A stretch of DNA of 47,624 bases from Shewanella sp. NIFS-20-20 (GTDB lineage: Bacteria > Pseudomonadota > Gammaproteobacteria > Enterobacterales > Shewanellaceae), in contig NZ_JAHUTT010000027.1 in the NCBI RefSeq assembly GCF_019209865.1, forward strand, positions 1-47,624, written 5' to 3'. A model generated the notes under the pieces. The model was not told where the DNA came from and did no database searches. It saw only the letters and a list, made by a program, of their open reading frames with translations. Shown one piece after another: positions 1 through 8,131 of this stretch. Position numbers and translations under genes: made by a program. Position 1 is the first letter of the stretch, and every line of letters begins with the position of its first letter.

Positions 1-228
1 CAGCATTGGCGGATTGAGAACAGCCAACATTATGTTTTAGATGTTGTTTTTAAAGAAGATAGCTCTCGTATCACTTTAGATGGTGCTGTTGAAAACATCG
101 CGTTGTTTAGACGTTTTGTCATGAATATGCTCAAGCAATGCGACTGTGGTGCGCCGAGCCAAAAAGTGAAGATGAAGAAAGCGGGTTGGAACGATGATTA
201 TAGGGCAAGAGTCTTCTTTGGGTTATAA
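1..228 (+). CDS. ISAs1-family (H-repeat type) transposase, C-terminal part
   Basis: An open frame enters from the left edge and ends at a TAA at 226-228, giving 75 residues. It starts QHWRIENSQHYVLDVVFKED and continues with ENIALFRRFVMNMLK. This matches the conserved C-terminal block of ISAs1/H-repeat DDE transposases (HWxIENxLHWxLDVxFxED ... NxALLRRxALNLL). The acidic residue of the ED pair is expected to belong to the catalytic triad. The N-terminal part lies outside the window, so I cannot say whether the full gene is intact. It reads toward the integron cassette and is followed by a likely IS terminus at 254. Confidence 0.85.
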   Translation, partial: QHWRIENSQHYVLDVVFKEDSSRITLDGAVENIALFRRFVMNMLKQCDCGAPSQKVKMKKAGWNDDYRARVFFGL

Positions 229-254
229 ATCCATCAAAGTATGCTCCCGCCCTG
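1..254 (+). mobile_element. ISAs1-family insertion sequence, right end (partial)
   Basis: The transposase 3' end is followed by 26 bp ending in CCCGCCCTG at 246-254. ISAs1-family ends commonly start CAGGG when read inward, so I place the element's terminus at about 254. The next bases (255 onward) belong to the attC-like tail of the kwaAB cassette. The other end and the target duplication lie outside the window, so the exact boundary is inferred. Confidence 0.6.
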
Positions 255-338
255 GGCGTGCTGGCGCGGTTTTTGCTGTCTTTTTAGCAAAAAAATGCGA
301 CAGTGTTAGCCGTCCGATTAACTTGCCTTGTTAGCATG
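255..338 (-). repeat. truncated attC recombination site of the kwaAB cassette
   Basis: Read on the minus strand right after the kwaB stop codon, the sequence runs GCTAACAAGGCAAGTTAATC and then GGAC. This is the usual start of an attC (R'' box ending in TAAC followed by AA, then an L'' box of the TTAATCGGAC kind). It continues with a hairpin-forming stretch (TTTTTGCT...AGCAAAAA). The second half, with the complementary L' box and the closing GTTRRRY core, is missing. The sequence instead runs into the ISAs1-family terminus at 254. The first-half match is what I see; the loss of the second half to the IS is inferred. Confidence 0.6.
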
Positions 339-1226
339 CTACCGCACACGTTTAGAGTTAGTTAGATAATCACTACCAGACAACGGCCCTTTATATATAT
401 CTTCTAGTAAAAAGTGCAGTACTTCTTTGAGCTCTTTTTTATCATTTGGCAATGCAATTTTTCCATTATTTACGACGACAGGGATATCAGGAAAGTTGGC
501 AGCGGCAGTAGATATTTGGGTGACCGTATAGTTATCCAATACCCCTGAGCGTTCAATAGAGTGTGCCATCTTTCTTACCTGCGTATCAGCTTCTTCGATA
601 AAGCTTGTCAGGTCAGTAACCTCCAAGGAAGCATGTTGAGACATCTGAGTTAAATCTTCGTCTGTCGCCTCTTTATAAAACTCGGATAGATCGAAGACCA
701 TTCGAGCATTGTGAAAGCTTTTAAATTTTGTCTTATTGCCTTCGATGATTGCTACTAATTTATTGTCAATAGTGAATATGTCATCAGTTGTTTTAACAAA
801 TGTATTGCCAGTTTGCATTTTTATGAGCGGGAGCTGGTTTAGTGAAAGAGCCTGTCTTGATGAGAATTTTTGGACAAACACTTTAGTTTGACCATTTGTA
901 GTTATACCTGTGAATATTGCTTTTATAGGTTCATTTGCAAAATTAGAAATAATCACATCAGTAAATGATGATGCATTTGCATTGATTGCATCCTTCATCA
1001 AGGTAGACTCATTAATATCAGCAATAGTTAGGACTTCATTTGAATCTGGCTTCCAATCACCATTAAAATCAACTTCAGTATCAACTCCCTTTTCAAAGAG
1101 AACACGCTGATTTTCAAATATTTGAATCAGTTCTGTCTGAAGTGGCTGGTTAACTCTAACTCGTTTAATTTGACAGCTACCGCTATCGTCCTTAATAAGA
1201 GCGAAAAAATTCTGTTGTGCTGTCAT
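339..1226 (-). CDS. kwaB: Kiwa anti-phage protein KwaB-like (DUF4868)
   Basis: A 295-residue soluble protein with no signal peptide or membrane segment. Its length and layout fit the DUF4868 family that includes KwaB of the two-gene Kiwa anti-phage system. KwaB works with membrane-bound KwaA in a defence complex at the inner membrane and is reported to act on phage DNA. Recognition is from overall pattern: N-terminal mixed alpha/beta part, central segment with FVKTTDDIF and FHNARMVFDL, and an acidic helical C-terminal half. It starts with ATG at 1226, one base after the stop of the membrane-protein gene upstream, so the two are almost certainly co-translated. The gene is AT-rich compared with the chromosomal genes to the right, as expected for cassette cargo. 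The family call needs a profile search. Confidence 0.7.
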   Translation of the reverse strand: MTAQQNFFALIKDDSGSCQIKRVRVNQPLQTELIQIFENQRVLFEKGVDTEVDFNGDWKPDSNEVLTIADINESTLMKDAINANASSFTDVIISNFANEPIKAIFTGITTNGQTKVFVQKFSSRQALSLNQLPLIKMQTGNTFVKTTDDIFTIDNKLVAIIEGNKTKFKSFHNARMVFDLSEFYKEATDEDLTQMSQHASLEVTDLTSFIEEADTQVRKMAHSIERSGVLDNYTVTQISTAAANFPDIPVVVNNGKIALPNDKKELKEVLHFLLEDIYKGPLSGSDYLTNSKRVR

Positions 1227-1227
1227 T

Positions 1228-1746
1228 CTATTCCTCTACGTCTATAACAATATATTCTGTTAACTGCGCCACCGTTAAAGGTTGGCTAGCATGTCTAAGT
1301 TCTTTTTTGGTGATAAGTACGTAAGTTACGCCCTCAGGTGTACCTACTTTATAAAAGTGCCATTTCATGATGCCCAAAAGGGGATTGAAGTGATAGCTGT
1401 ATCCTGTACTGGTTATCACTGCAAATATCAATAACGTCGGAACCCATACTGTCCAGTTTAATGCTGTAAAACTTGCAGTAAAAAGCGGCAGTAAATATAA
1501 AAGAAGGAACCCCATGTTTTCACGATCAGCAGCTTCAACGGTAGCTACAGAGAAGTTGAAGCGCTCAAGGTTTCTCTTCGCATAGCGAAGCATCCAGATG
1601 CAAATCAGCACTAAAAATAAAGAAGCTGCGATGGCCAAACCAGCAAATGTTTTTTCGCCATCAAACCAAGCTACCCAAGCATAAGTAAAGCCTACTGGTG
1701 CTATTGCTGTGCTAGTAAGTAGTATTTTGGCTAGTGTGCTTAACAC
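1228..1746 (-). CDS. kwaA: Kiwa anti-phage membrane protein KwaA-like
   Basis: A 172-residue protein with four hydrophobic segments at about 5-28, 34-53, 79-97 and 99-118. A cytoplasmic C-terminal tail of about 50 residues follows, containing NPLLGIMKWHFYKVGTPEGV and YVLITKKELR. A small four-helix membrane protein directly ahead of a DUF4868 protein is the KwaA-KwaB arrangement; KwaA is the membrane partner that forms the complex with KwaB. The start is GTG at 1746 with an AAGGA ribosome site six bases upstream; no ATG lies near the N-terminus. The start codon abuts a GTTAAGC core site (minus strand, 1744-1738), so start codon and ribosome site may be supplied by attI. An unrelated membrane protein with a DUF4868 partner is the alternative. 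Confidence 0.65.
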   Translation of the reverse strand: MLSTLAKILLTSTAIAPVGFTYAWVAWFDGEKTFAGLAIAASLFLVLICIWMLRYAKRNLERFNFSVATVEAADRENMGFLLLYLLPLFTASFTALNWTVWVPTLLIFAVITSTGYSYHFNPLLGIMKWHFYKVGTPEGVTYVLITKKELRHASQPLTVAQLTEYIVIDVEE

Positions 1747-1765
1747 ATGAATTCCTTAGCTCAAA

Positions 1766-1794
1766 TTTATAGTTGATGTTGATTTGCATGCTAA
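1766..1794 (-). promoter_or_regulatory. candidate cassette promoter (Pc)
   Basis: On the minus strand TTAGCA (1794-1789) and TATAAA (1771-1766) are separated by 17 bp. They match the -35 and -10 consensus at 4/6 and 5/6. Transcription would begin near 1759, just ahead of the AAGGA site and GTG start of the kwaA-like gene. This is where integron Pc promoters usually sit. No experimental support. Confidence 0.45.
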
Positions 1795-1806
1795 CCTTTG
1801 TATAAT
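1779..1806 (+). promoter_or_regulatory. candidate rightward promoter inside the attI region
   Basis: TTGATT (1779-1784), 16-bp spacer, perfect TATAAT (1801-1806) on the plus strand. It overlaps the leftward Pc candidate and points toward intI, about 300 bp away, with no convincing gene in between. It could interfere with cassette expression or give a long intI leader. Confidence 0.35.
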
Positions 1807-2046
1807 GAGACGTCTCGTTTATCCAGATTTTGATGATTAAACAAGACGTGTTAAACCCGTTCAATTCAATGCACTTCGATGTCAATGTCTCGATACCTTT
1901 ACATAAAAACCACCCGTTCCGGTTATCGAGTCAAATAGCTCACGCTTATTCAATAACAGTACCAAATTTACGTCGACTAATCATATGCTTATTTCTCTCA
2001 CCATGTAATAACCGGGTAACTGTCACAAACAAAACAGGACTCTGAC

Positions 2047-2082
2047 TTGCTTAATCACCAATAGCACTGTATAAAAAAACAG
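2047..2082 (+). promoter_or_regulatory. intI promoter with LexA (SOS) box
   Basis: TTGCTT (2047-2052), 17-bp spacer and TATAAA (2070-2075) form a sigma-70-like promoter 30-65 bp ahead of intI. The -10 box lies inside CTGT-N8-ACAG (2067-2082), a perfect match to the LexA box half-sites with the AT-rich centre typical of proteobacteria. LexA bound here would block the promoter, so the integrase should be induced by DNA damage, as known for many integron integrases. Confidence 0.85.
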
Positions 2083-2111
2083 TGTTACATGTCGTTTAGT
2101 GAGGTAGCGAT

Positions 2112-3065
2112 ATGGCGAGTGAATTCCTTCGATCTGTTCGCGATAGTTTGCAACTTAGAGGCTATAGTTTCCGCACAGAAAAAGCCTATGTGCATTGGAT
2201 TAAACGTTTCATCCTATTTCACCAAAAGCGACACCCAGCTGAAATGGCCGAGGCAGAGATTATCGCTTTCTTAACCTATTTGGCTGTCGAAAGGCATGTT
2301 GCCGTCAACACACAAAAAGTCGCTCTAAATTCATTGGTTTTTCTTTATCAAATCCACTTACAAATCAACCTTGGTAATTTAGGTTTTTCACTCGCGACTA
2401 AACAACGAAGATTACCAACGGTTTTATCGGCATCAGAGGTCAGGCAGATCATCAACCACCTCGGTGGTGAAGCTCATAAGGTTGTGCAATTGCTCTATGG
2501 TTCGGGTTTGAGGATTTCTGAATGTTTAAGAATTCGATTGCAGGATATAGATCTTGAGAGGCTTTCAATCACTGTTAGAGACGGTAAAGCGAATAAAGAT
2601 AGGCAAACCCTGTTACCTAAATCTTGCCTTTCCTGGATAACCAATCAGATGAATTACGTCCTCGATGTTCAGACACAAGATAATGCTATTGCTGTTGGTC
2701 CCTCAATGCCTGCAGCACTTTCAAAAAAATATCCTAATGCCTTTCGCCAATCTTGTTGGATGTTTCTATTCCCAAGCCATGTGTTATGCCGCCACCCCGT
2801 CACAAAAGTGCTTTGCCGACATCACTTGCATGAAAGCCTGGTACGAAAAGCCTTAAAACCTGCAGTAGCGCAAGCCAATATAGCAAAACGAGTAACATGC
2901 CATACGTTCAGGCACTCCTTCGCAACTCATCTACTGCAAGCAGGCTATGACATCCGTACTGTTCAAGAGCTATTGGGCCACAATGATCTTTCAACAACCC
3001 AGATTTATACCCATGTTATGGGCGAGCACTATGCGGGTACAGTCAGCCCACTCGACCAACTCTAA
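2112..3065 (+). CDS. intI: integron integrase (tyrosine recombinase)
   Basis: A 317-residue site-specific recombinase that inserts and excises gene cassettes at attI and attC. It has the N-terminal SAM-like core-binding domain (about 1-90) and the catalytic domain. The catalytic residues are visible: Arg134 in GLRISE, His264 and Arg267 in CHTFRH, His290 in LLGH and Tyr299 in IYTHV. The insertion that separates integron integrases from XerC/D is present at about 190-245 (ends in LCRHHLHESLVRKALKPAV). Start ATG at 2112 follows a GAGG ribosome site. It reads away from the cassette, the normal integron layout, and no frameshift is seen, so it is probably active. The length is close to the roughly 320 residues of chromosomal IntIA proteins of Vibrio and Shewanella. 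Confidence 0.95.
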   Translation: MASEFLRSVRDSLQLRGYSFRTEKAYVHWIKRFILFHQKRHPAEMAEAEIIAFLTYLAVERHVAVNTQKVALNSLVFLYQIHLQINLGNLGFSLATKQRRLPTVLSASEVRQIINHLGGEAHKVVQLLYGSGLRISECLRIRLQDIDLERLSITVRDGKANKDRQTLLPKSCLSWITNQMNYVLDVQTQDNAIAVGPSMPAALSKKYPNAFRQSCWMFLFPSHVLCRHPVTKVLCRHHLHESLVRKALKPAVAQANIAKRVTCHTFRHSFATHLLQAGYDIRTVQELLGHNDLSTTQIYTHVMGEHYAGTVSPLDQL

Positions 3066-3519
3066 TTTTTTGCTGAAAGCGAGTGCCACTCGCACCAAAC
3101 ACGCTACCGCCCACCGGTTTAGCTCCGGTAAGCATCATCCTTGATAACGCTTTTCAAGTTGTCATCAAAATTTAACAGGAATTTTCGGGTAAGTATGTAA
3201 GACATCATCCATTACATGCTGAATCAAGTGAATAAATGGGTACCAACATTGAATTCCACTAGTGTGCACCTAGCCAAAAGCGTGACGAACTACCACTTGA
3301 CTGAGATGGAGTGATGTTGAGAGTATAAAAGAGTATTAAAGTACCATCCATTGTAAATCAATAAGTTATCTATGATCCAATTCATGGCAACTTATATTGT
3401 TATGGTTCAGTACCGCTTTAGCCTAAATAAGTGATCCTAATTGTGCTCCACTTTCACCAGACCATGCCCGCCACCAGGAAATGGTGAAGCATGATCCATA
3501 AAAAACTTAACCCGCTCCA
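3066..3519. other. intergenic region between intI and rsmJ
   Basis: No convincing gene in these 454 bp. Two small hairpins follow the intI stop (GCGAG/CTCGC at 3079-3093 and ACCGG/CCGGT at 3113-3129), but neither has a T-tract, so I do not call a terminator. The rest is AT-rich and looks like decayed sequence at the integron's inner border. Confidence 0.5.
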
Positions 3520-4293
3520 TCAGTTTCGAAATATTCCTGCACTGGATTGCATGGCCGCTTTCACATAGACATCAAAGCGATTCTTTTTGGTGGCGATCAC
3601 GGCACTGGGTTTCACCCCATCGAGATCTTCTGCGTAATCTGGGCGTTTAACTACCACGCGTTTTGTGGCTAACGCCAAGGCAGGTTGCAATAAGCCATCG
3701 GCATCGAGATCGGCACCCACCAAGGACTGAAATACTCGCATTTCTTTTTTGACCAGCGCTGATTTTTCTCGGTGAGGATACATGGGGTCGAGATACACCA
3801 CGTCAGGGCTTAAACCTAACGCTGGCAGCGCTTGCAGACTGGAAGCGTGCACTAAAGACATACGCTCTTGCATCCAGCTGCCAATCTCCGCATCTTGATA
3901 TCCGCGGCGTAATCCATCGGCCAATAAGGCGGCAACCACCGGATTACGCTCCAACATGGTGACGTGGCAGCCTAAGCTGGCCAACACAAACGCATCGCGA
4001 CCAAGGCCTGCGGTACCGTCGATTACCGTGGGGTTAGAGCCGTGCTTTAATCCGACCGCTTTAGCAATGGATTGACCACGACCACCGCCGAATTTACGTC
4101 GATGTGCCACCGCACCCGCGATAAAATCGACACTAATACCGCCAAGCTTGGGCTCATCGCGCTTTAGCAAGGTTAAGGCATCATCAACAAAGGTCAGTTC
4201 AAACAGGCCTTGATGGTCAAAAATCAGTTGCTGCTGGTTGGCAATCGCTACCAGTCGGTCATCATTAATATCAAAGTAAATCGCTTGGCTCAC
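3520..4293 (-). CDS. rsmJ: 16S rRNA (guanine1516-N2)-methyltransferase RsmJ
   Basis: A 257-residue SAM-dependent methyltransferase that modifies G1516 of 16S rRNA. Visible family signatures are [13 protein letters not shown], the SAM-binding motif [33 protein letters not shown], the catalytic-loop motif [20 protein letters not shown], and KRPDYAEDL near the C-terminus. The length fits E. coli RsmJ (250). The start is GTG at 4293 with only a weak ribosome site. It is divergent from rlmJ, another rRNA methyltransferase. Confidence 0.95.
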   Translation of the reverse strand: MSQAIYFDINDDRLVAIANQQQLIFDHQGLFELTFVDDALTLLKRDEPKLGGISVDFIAGAVAHRRKFGGGRGQSIAKAVGLKHGSNPTVIDGTAGLGRDAFVLASLGCHVTMLERNPVVAALLADGLRRGYQDAEIGSWMQERMSLVHASSLQALPALGLSPDVVYLDPMYPHREKSALVKKEMRVFQSLVGADLDADGLLQPALALATKRVVVKRPDYAEDLDGVKPSAVIATKKNRFDVYVKAAMQSSAGIFRN

Positions 4294-4364
4294 GGGATCA
4301 CATCTGGGTTAAGTATCTCGACACCATTATGCCATTGTCCGTGTGACGATGCACTCTAGCGTCC

Positions 4365-4393
4365 ATGACATCTGGGCTGCGGCTAGCTATAAT
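4365..4393 (+). promoter_or_regulatory. promoter of rlmJ
   Basis: ATGACA (4365-4370), 17-bp spacer, perfect TATAAT (4388-4393). Transcription would begin about 25 bp ahead of the rlmJ start codon. Confidence 0.75.
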
Positions 4394-4425
4394 GCGCCAT
4401 TATTCTTTTGTTATCACAGGCTCCC

Positions 4426-5268
4426 ATGCTTAGTTACCGCCACGGCTATCACGCTGGCAATTATGCCGATGTGCTTAAACACAGTTTGCTTTTGCAGACC
4501 ATCCGCTTACTGCAAAAAAAAGATAAGCCATTTGTGTATATCGACACTCATGCGGGAGCCGGTGGTTATTCGTTAACGGCTGACTTTGCTCAAAAAACTG
4601 GTGAGTATCTCGACGGGGTTGCCAAGCTATGGCAGGCGGATGATTTGCCGGCACCATTAGCAGATTATATCCGGGCAGTGCGCCTGTTTAATGGGGACAG
4701 CGATCAACTGGCGTATTACCCAGGTTCGCCGTCGATCATGGATATGGAGCTGCGCCCCAAAGATCGCATGGTCCTGCACGAACTGCATACCACCGATGTT
4801 GATACTTTATCGCAGCAATTTGCCGGCGAACGTAAAGTGAAAGTGCTTCACGCCGATGGACTGCAAGGGTTAATCGCCGCCGTGCCCCCGCTCGAGCGTC
4901 GCGCTTTAGTCTTGATTGACCCGAGCTACGAAATTAAATCCGATTACGAAGAAGTCGCTATCAGCGTGATTGAGGCTTATAAGCGCTTTGCGACTGGGGT
5001 GTATATGATCTGGTATCCCGTGGTCAATCGTGAACAAACCGAAGCCATGTTTGATATCTTAAAAGCCAGTGGCATTAAGCGCCAGTTGCGCATTGAGCAA
5101 GCCATTCGCCCAGACAGCAATGAGTTTGGCATGACAGCGGCCGGGCTTTGGGTCATCAACCCACCATGGCAACTGGATACGTTGGCCGAAGAAACCACTC
5201 GCTATTTAAGTCGTTGCCTCGATCAAGGGGGCGGCGCTACCCAAGTCACATGGGAAGTCGGCGAATAA
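4426..5268 (+). CDS. rlmJ: 23S rRNA (adenine2030-N6)-methyltransferase RlmJ
   Basis: A 280-residue methyltransferase that modifies A2030 of 23S rRNA, the same length as E. coli RlmJ. The N-terminus MLSYRHGYHAGNYADVLKH is the family hallmark, so I start at the ATG at 4426, not at an upstream in-frame TTG. Further motifs are THAGAGGY at 41-48 and the amino-methylase motif DPSY at 165-168. It has its own promoter upstream and a clear terminator downstream, so it is a single-gene transcript. Confidence 0.96.
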   Translation: MLSYRHGYHAGNYADVLKHSLLLQTIRLLQKKDKPFVYIDTHAGAGGYSLTADFAQKTGEYLDGVAKLWQADDLPAPLADYIRAVRLFNGDSDQLAYYPGSPSIMDMELRPKDRMVLHELHTTDVDTLSQQFAGERKVKVLHADGLQGLIAAVPPLERRALVLIDPSYEIKSDYEEVAISVIEAYKRFATGVYMIWYPVVNREQTEAMFDILKASGIKRQLRIEQAIRPDSNEFGMTAAGLWVINPPWQLDTLAEETTRYLSRCLDQGGGATQVTWEVGE

Positions 5269-5284
5269 GCCTTGCTGCAACATG

Positions 5285-5309
5285 AATGCCCAGCCCAGTG
5301 CTGGGCATT
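5285..5309 (+). terminator. terminator of rlmJ
   Basis: A perfect 10-bp stem (AATGCCCAGC / GCTGGGCATT) with a 5-base loop, ending in a short T-run. It lies 17 bp after the rlmJ stop and between convergent genes. On the minus strand there is no T-run, so it mainly serves rlmJ. Confidence 0.85.
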
Positions 5310-5310
5310 T

Positions 5311-5973
5311 TTATACCCCTTGCTGGCGATACCGCGCCAATAAAATTTTAACGCGCTCCACATAAGCGCGCGTTTCGGCAAAAGGCGGCACACCATTAAA
5401 ACGCACCACATTGCTTGGGCCAGCATTATAGGCCGCACAGGCCTTGGTTAAATCACCATCAAAACGACGCAACATGGCCGCAAGGTATTGAGTGCCGGCT
5501 AAAATGTTCTGCTCAGGAATAAACGCATTGGTGACCCCCAACTCTTTGGCCGTTGGCGGCATTAGCTGCATCAACCCCATGGCACCTCGGCGCGATAACG
5601 CCAATGGATTAAAATTAGATTCGGCATGAATAATGGCTTGGATTAAAGCCTCTTCGACCTGATGCTCAGTGGCGGCTTGCTGAATTAACTGCCGATAAGG
5701 ACCAATATGCAAACTGACTTGTTGCCAATCTAAGCCATCATCACCACACGCATAGCAATCATACAGGAGTAACTGATAACTCTGCGTCGGCGGCGGACTG
5801 TCGGTAAACACCCACATGCCATCGGCACGTTGGTAGCGATAGACAGGATATTGCCCCTTAGTCTCACTGGGCTCGGCTCCGATCGCGGGGCTAATCACTA
5901 AGGGATGGGTAAGCATCAAGACCATGACCCCCACTGAAGCCACGGCCAGCCCCCATTGTCGCTGCACTGTCAT
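5311..5973 (-). CDS. lytic murein transglycosylase (SLT domain, DUF4124 N-terminus)
   Basis: About 220 residues. A hydrophobic signal sequence (about 8-32) ends near IGA-EPS and directs export to the periplasm. Next comes a DUF4124-like segment ([17 protein letters not shown]) with two cysteines (DCYACGD). The SLT domain spans about 90-205: catalytic Glu in [10 protein letters not shown], then [13 protein letters not shown] and [11 protein letters not shown]. Such enzymes cleave peptidoglycan glycan strands to give 1,6-anhydro-muropeptides. I start at ATG 5973; an in-frame TTG lies four codons upstream. The gene converges on rlmJ. Confidence 0.9.
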   Translation of the reverse strand: MTVQRQWGLAVASVGVMVLMLTHPLVISPAIGAEPSETKGQYPVYRYQRADGMWVFTDSPPPTQSYQLLLYDCYACGDDGLDWQQVSLHIGPYRQLIQQAATEHQVEEALIQAIIHAESNFNPLALSRRGAMGLMQLMPPTAKELGVTNAFIPEQNILAGTQYLAAMLRRFDGDLTKACAAYNAGPSNVVRFNGVPPFAETRAYVERVKILLARYRQQGV

Positions 5974-5985
5974 CCATTGTCCCAA

Positions 5986-6517
5986 ACGCTATTGCCTTCC
6001 TAAGATAAACTTTAGCAAATTCAATTCGTCAGCGGTACAAAATGTTAACAGTCTCAGAATATCTGTCATCAGTCATTTTTTTGCCTAAAGACCACAAAAA
6101 ATAGAAACTTTATCCGAAATCACCATTAACTTATTTTAAAACGCATACTTAACAATAATTTAAAACAATTTTTGGGTGTTATTTTTTGTACACAACAACA
6201 AGTTAAAACCGCATACACCGTCTCAGAACGATCAGTTAACTTGGCAAAATAACCAGATTGATGGTCATTTTTGACAAATAACCGCAAATGCATGAATATT
6301 ATTGCCAATTTTTGATAGCAGCATGGATTTACTGGTATTGGGCGAGGTCAAAAAAACCGCAACATTAAAATTGACTTAAGTGTTACCCGTCATAATAGAC
6401 TGCGCCATTAACATCACCTCATCCAAGATGCGTTCATAAAAAATAACAATAAGCCATTGCGACAGTATGGCTGCAATAACAAGAGTGCCTAGCACCTACC
6501 ATTGGAAGGAAGTATTC
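5986..6517. other. intergenic region upstream of the AbgT-family gene
   Basis: About 530 bp of AT-rich sequence with no convincing gene. A TTGACA at 6271-6276 is followed 17 bp later by a poor -10 (GAATAT). A second possible promoter is TTGACT plus CATAAT/TAATAG near 6373-6400. A TGAATATTATT half-palindrome at about 6293-6303 faintly resembles an ArgR half-site, but I cannot support an operator. Confidence 0.4.
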
Positions 6518-8122
6518 ATGAGTCAACCCCCGGCCCAAGAAGTGAACCATTCACCACAAGATCTCGCCAGCAAAGGCTGGTTTGTTAAATTTTTAAATGT
6601 GGTTGAACGTTTAGGTAATTTGCTACCCCACCCCATCACCCTCTTTGCCATGTTCTGTGTGGCGGTCATTGTGATCAGCGGTATTGCCGGCTATTTCGGC
6701 CTGTCAGTGACCGACCCCCGCCCCGTGGGGTCATCAGGGCGCAGTGCCGATGGCCTTATTCATGTGGTAAGCCTCATGAATGGCGAAGGCTTGCGGATGA
6801 TAGTGTCAAATTTAGTGACTAACTTCACCGGCTTCGCTCCCTTAGGCACAGTGTTAGTCGCCTTGTTAGGCGTTGGGATTGCCGAGCGCTCAGGCATGTT
6901 ATCGGCGGCGATGCGCCTCTTGGTGATTGGCAGCTCAAAACGCTTAGTCACAGTCACTATCGTCTTCGCGGGAATCGTCTCTAACACCGCGTCAGAGCTC
7001 GGCTATGTGGTACTCATTCCCATGGCAGCGATGATTTTCCACTCGTTAGGACGCCACCCGTTGGCCGGGCTTGCGGCGGCATTTGCAGGGGTCTCAGGCG
7101 GATACAGCGCCAACTTACTGTTAGGTACGGTAGATCCATTGTTGTCAGGGATCACTGAGGCGGCAGCGCGCATGATTGACCCTGAGTATATTGTTGGCCC
7201 TGAAGTGAACTGGTACTTTATGTTCGTTTCTACTTTCCTGATCACCTTCCTTGGCGCCTTAGTGACAGAAAAAATTGTTGAGCCTAACTTAGGTCACTAT
7301 GATCCCAGCGAAGCCGGTATTGATTTAAGTAACCAAACCATGGAAACCGTCAGCAGCGAAGAGAAACGTGCGCTTAAGCTGGCGGGTTTAGCTGCATTAG
7401 CCTTTTCGTTAGTCATCGCCTTGCTGGTGGTGCCAGAAGGTGCACCGCTGCGTAACCAAGTCACGGGGGATGTTGCTGGCTCACCCTTCTTAAAGGGGAT
7501 TGTGGCCTTTATTTTTGTCGGCTTTGCGATTCCAGGCCTCGTCTATGGCAAGGCCATTGGCATCATGAAAAACGACAAAGACGTGATTAATGCCATGTCA
7601 GAGAGCATGAGCTCAATGGGCATGTATATCGTGCTGGTGTTCTTTGCGTCGCAGTTTGTGGCTTTTTTCAAATGGACTAACTTAGGCGCGGTGCTGGCAG
7701 TCGCAGGCGCTGATGCCCTTAATGCTATCGGCTTAACCGGGCCACTGGTGTTTGTGCTGTTTATTATGATGTGCGGCGTGATTAACTTATCGCTTGGCAG
7801 CGCCTCGGCGCAGTGGGCGATTACCGCTCCCATTTTTGTGCCGATGCTCATGCTGATTGGCTATGCGCCCGAAACTATTCAGGCGGCCTATCGAATTGGT
7901 GATTCAGTGACCAACCTTATCACCCCAATGATGAGTTACTTTGGTTTGATTTTAGCGGTGGCCTGTCGCTATAAGAAAGATCTAGGTATCGGCACCTTAA
8001 TTGCCACCATGCTGCCGTACACCATCGTATTCTTCGTGGGTTGGGTCAGCTTCTTCTTCTTGTGGGTGTTTGTGTTAGGCTTCCCGGTCGGTCCTGGCGC
8101 AGCGACTTACTACACGCCTTAA
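6518..8122 (+). CDS. abgT: AbgT-family transporter
   Basis: A 534-residue inner-membrane protein with many hydrophobic segments. It belongs to the AbgT family (E. coli AbgT takes up p-aminobenzoyl-glutamate; relatives such as MtrF export sulfonamide-like compounds). Family features are the N-terminal FLNVVERLGNLLPHPITLFA, the stretch LGVGIAERSGMLSAAMR, the helical-hairpin motif GVSGGYSANLLLGTVDPLL and GDSVTNLITPMMSYFG near the C-terminus. Start ATG 6518 follows a strong GGAAGGAAG ribosome site; an upstream in-frame ATG at 6467 has none. No abgA/abgB hydrolase genes are adjacent, so the substrate is uncertain. Confidence 0.93.
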   Translation: MSQPPAQEVNHSPQDLASKGWFVKFLNVVERLGNLLPHPITLFAMFCVAVIVISGIAGYFGLSVTDPRPVGSSGRSADGLIHVVSLMNGEGLRMIVSNLVTNFTGFAPLGTVLVALLGVGIAERSGMLSAAMRLLVIGSSKRLVTVTIVFAGIVSNTASELGYVVLIPMAAMIFHSLGRHPLAGLAAAFAGVSGGYSANLLLGTVDPLLSGITEAAARMIDPEYIVGPEVNWYFMFVSTFLITFLGALVTEKIVEPNLGHYDPSEAGIDLSNQTMETVSSEEKRALKLAGLAALAFSLVIALLVVPEGAPLRNQVTGDVAGSPFLKGIVAFIFVGFAIPGLVYGKAIGIMKNDKDVINAMSESMSSMGMYIVLVFFASQFVAFFKWTNLGAVLAVAGADALNAIGLTGPLVFVLFIMMCGVINLSLGSASAQWAITAPIFVPMLMLIGYAPETIQAAYRIGDSVTNLITPMMSYFGLILAVACRYKKDLGIGTLIATMLPYTIVFFVGWVSFFFLWVFVLGFPVGPGAATYYTP

Positions 8123-8131
8123 TGGTCATCG

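Larger units (their letters stand above)
1738..1856 (-). repeat. probable attI recombination region
   Basis: A GTTRRRY core (GTTAAGC, minus strand, 1744-1738) lies exactly where the first cassette meets the integrase-proximal sequence, in the correct orientation for attI. Further toward intI are the palindrome GAGACGTCTC (1807-1816), an imperfect 11-bp inverted repeat (1810-1820 with 1839-1849) and a second core-like GTTAAAC on the plus strand (1850-1856). These could be integrase-binding repeats. The outer limit toward intI is not determined. Confidence 0.5.

Noticed and set aside
1830..2045. 71-residue plus-strand open frame between attI and intI
   Set aside because: No ribosome site, no recognisable protein pattern, and it lies in the attI/promoter region.
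3079..3129. intI terminator
   Set aside because: Two short hairpins but no T-run and stems of only 5 bp.
6126..6308. 60-residue minus-strand open frame upstream of the AbgT-family gene
   Set aside because: Low-complexity AT-rich sequence with no ribosome site or recognisable pattern.
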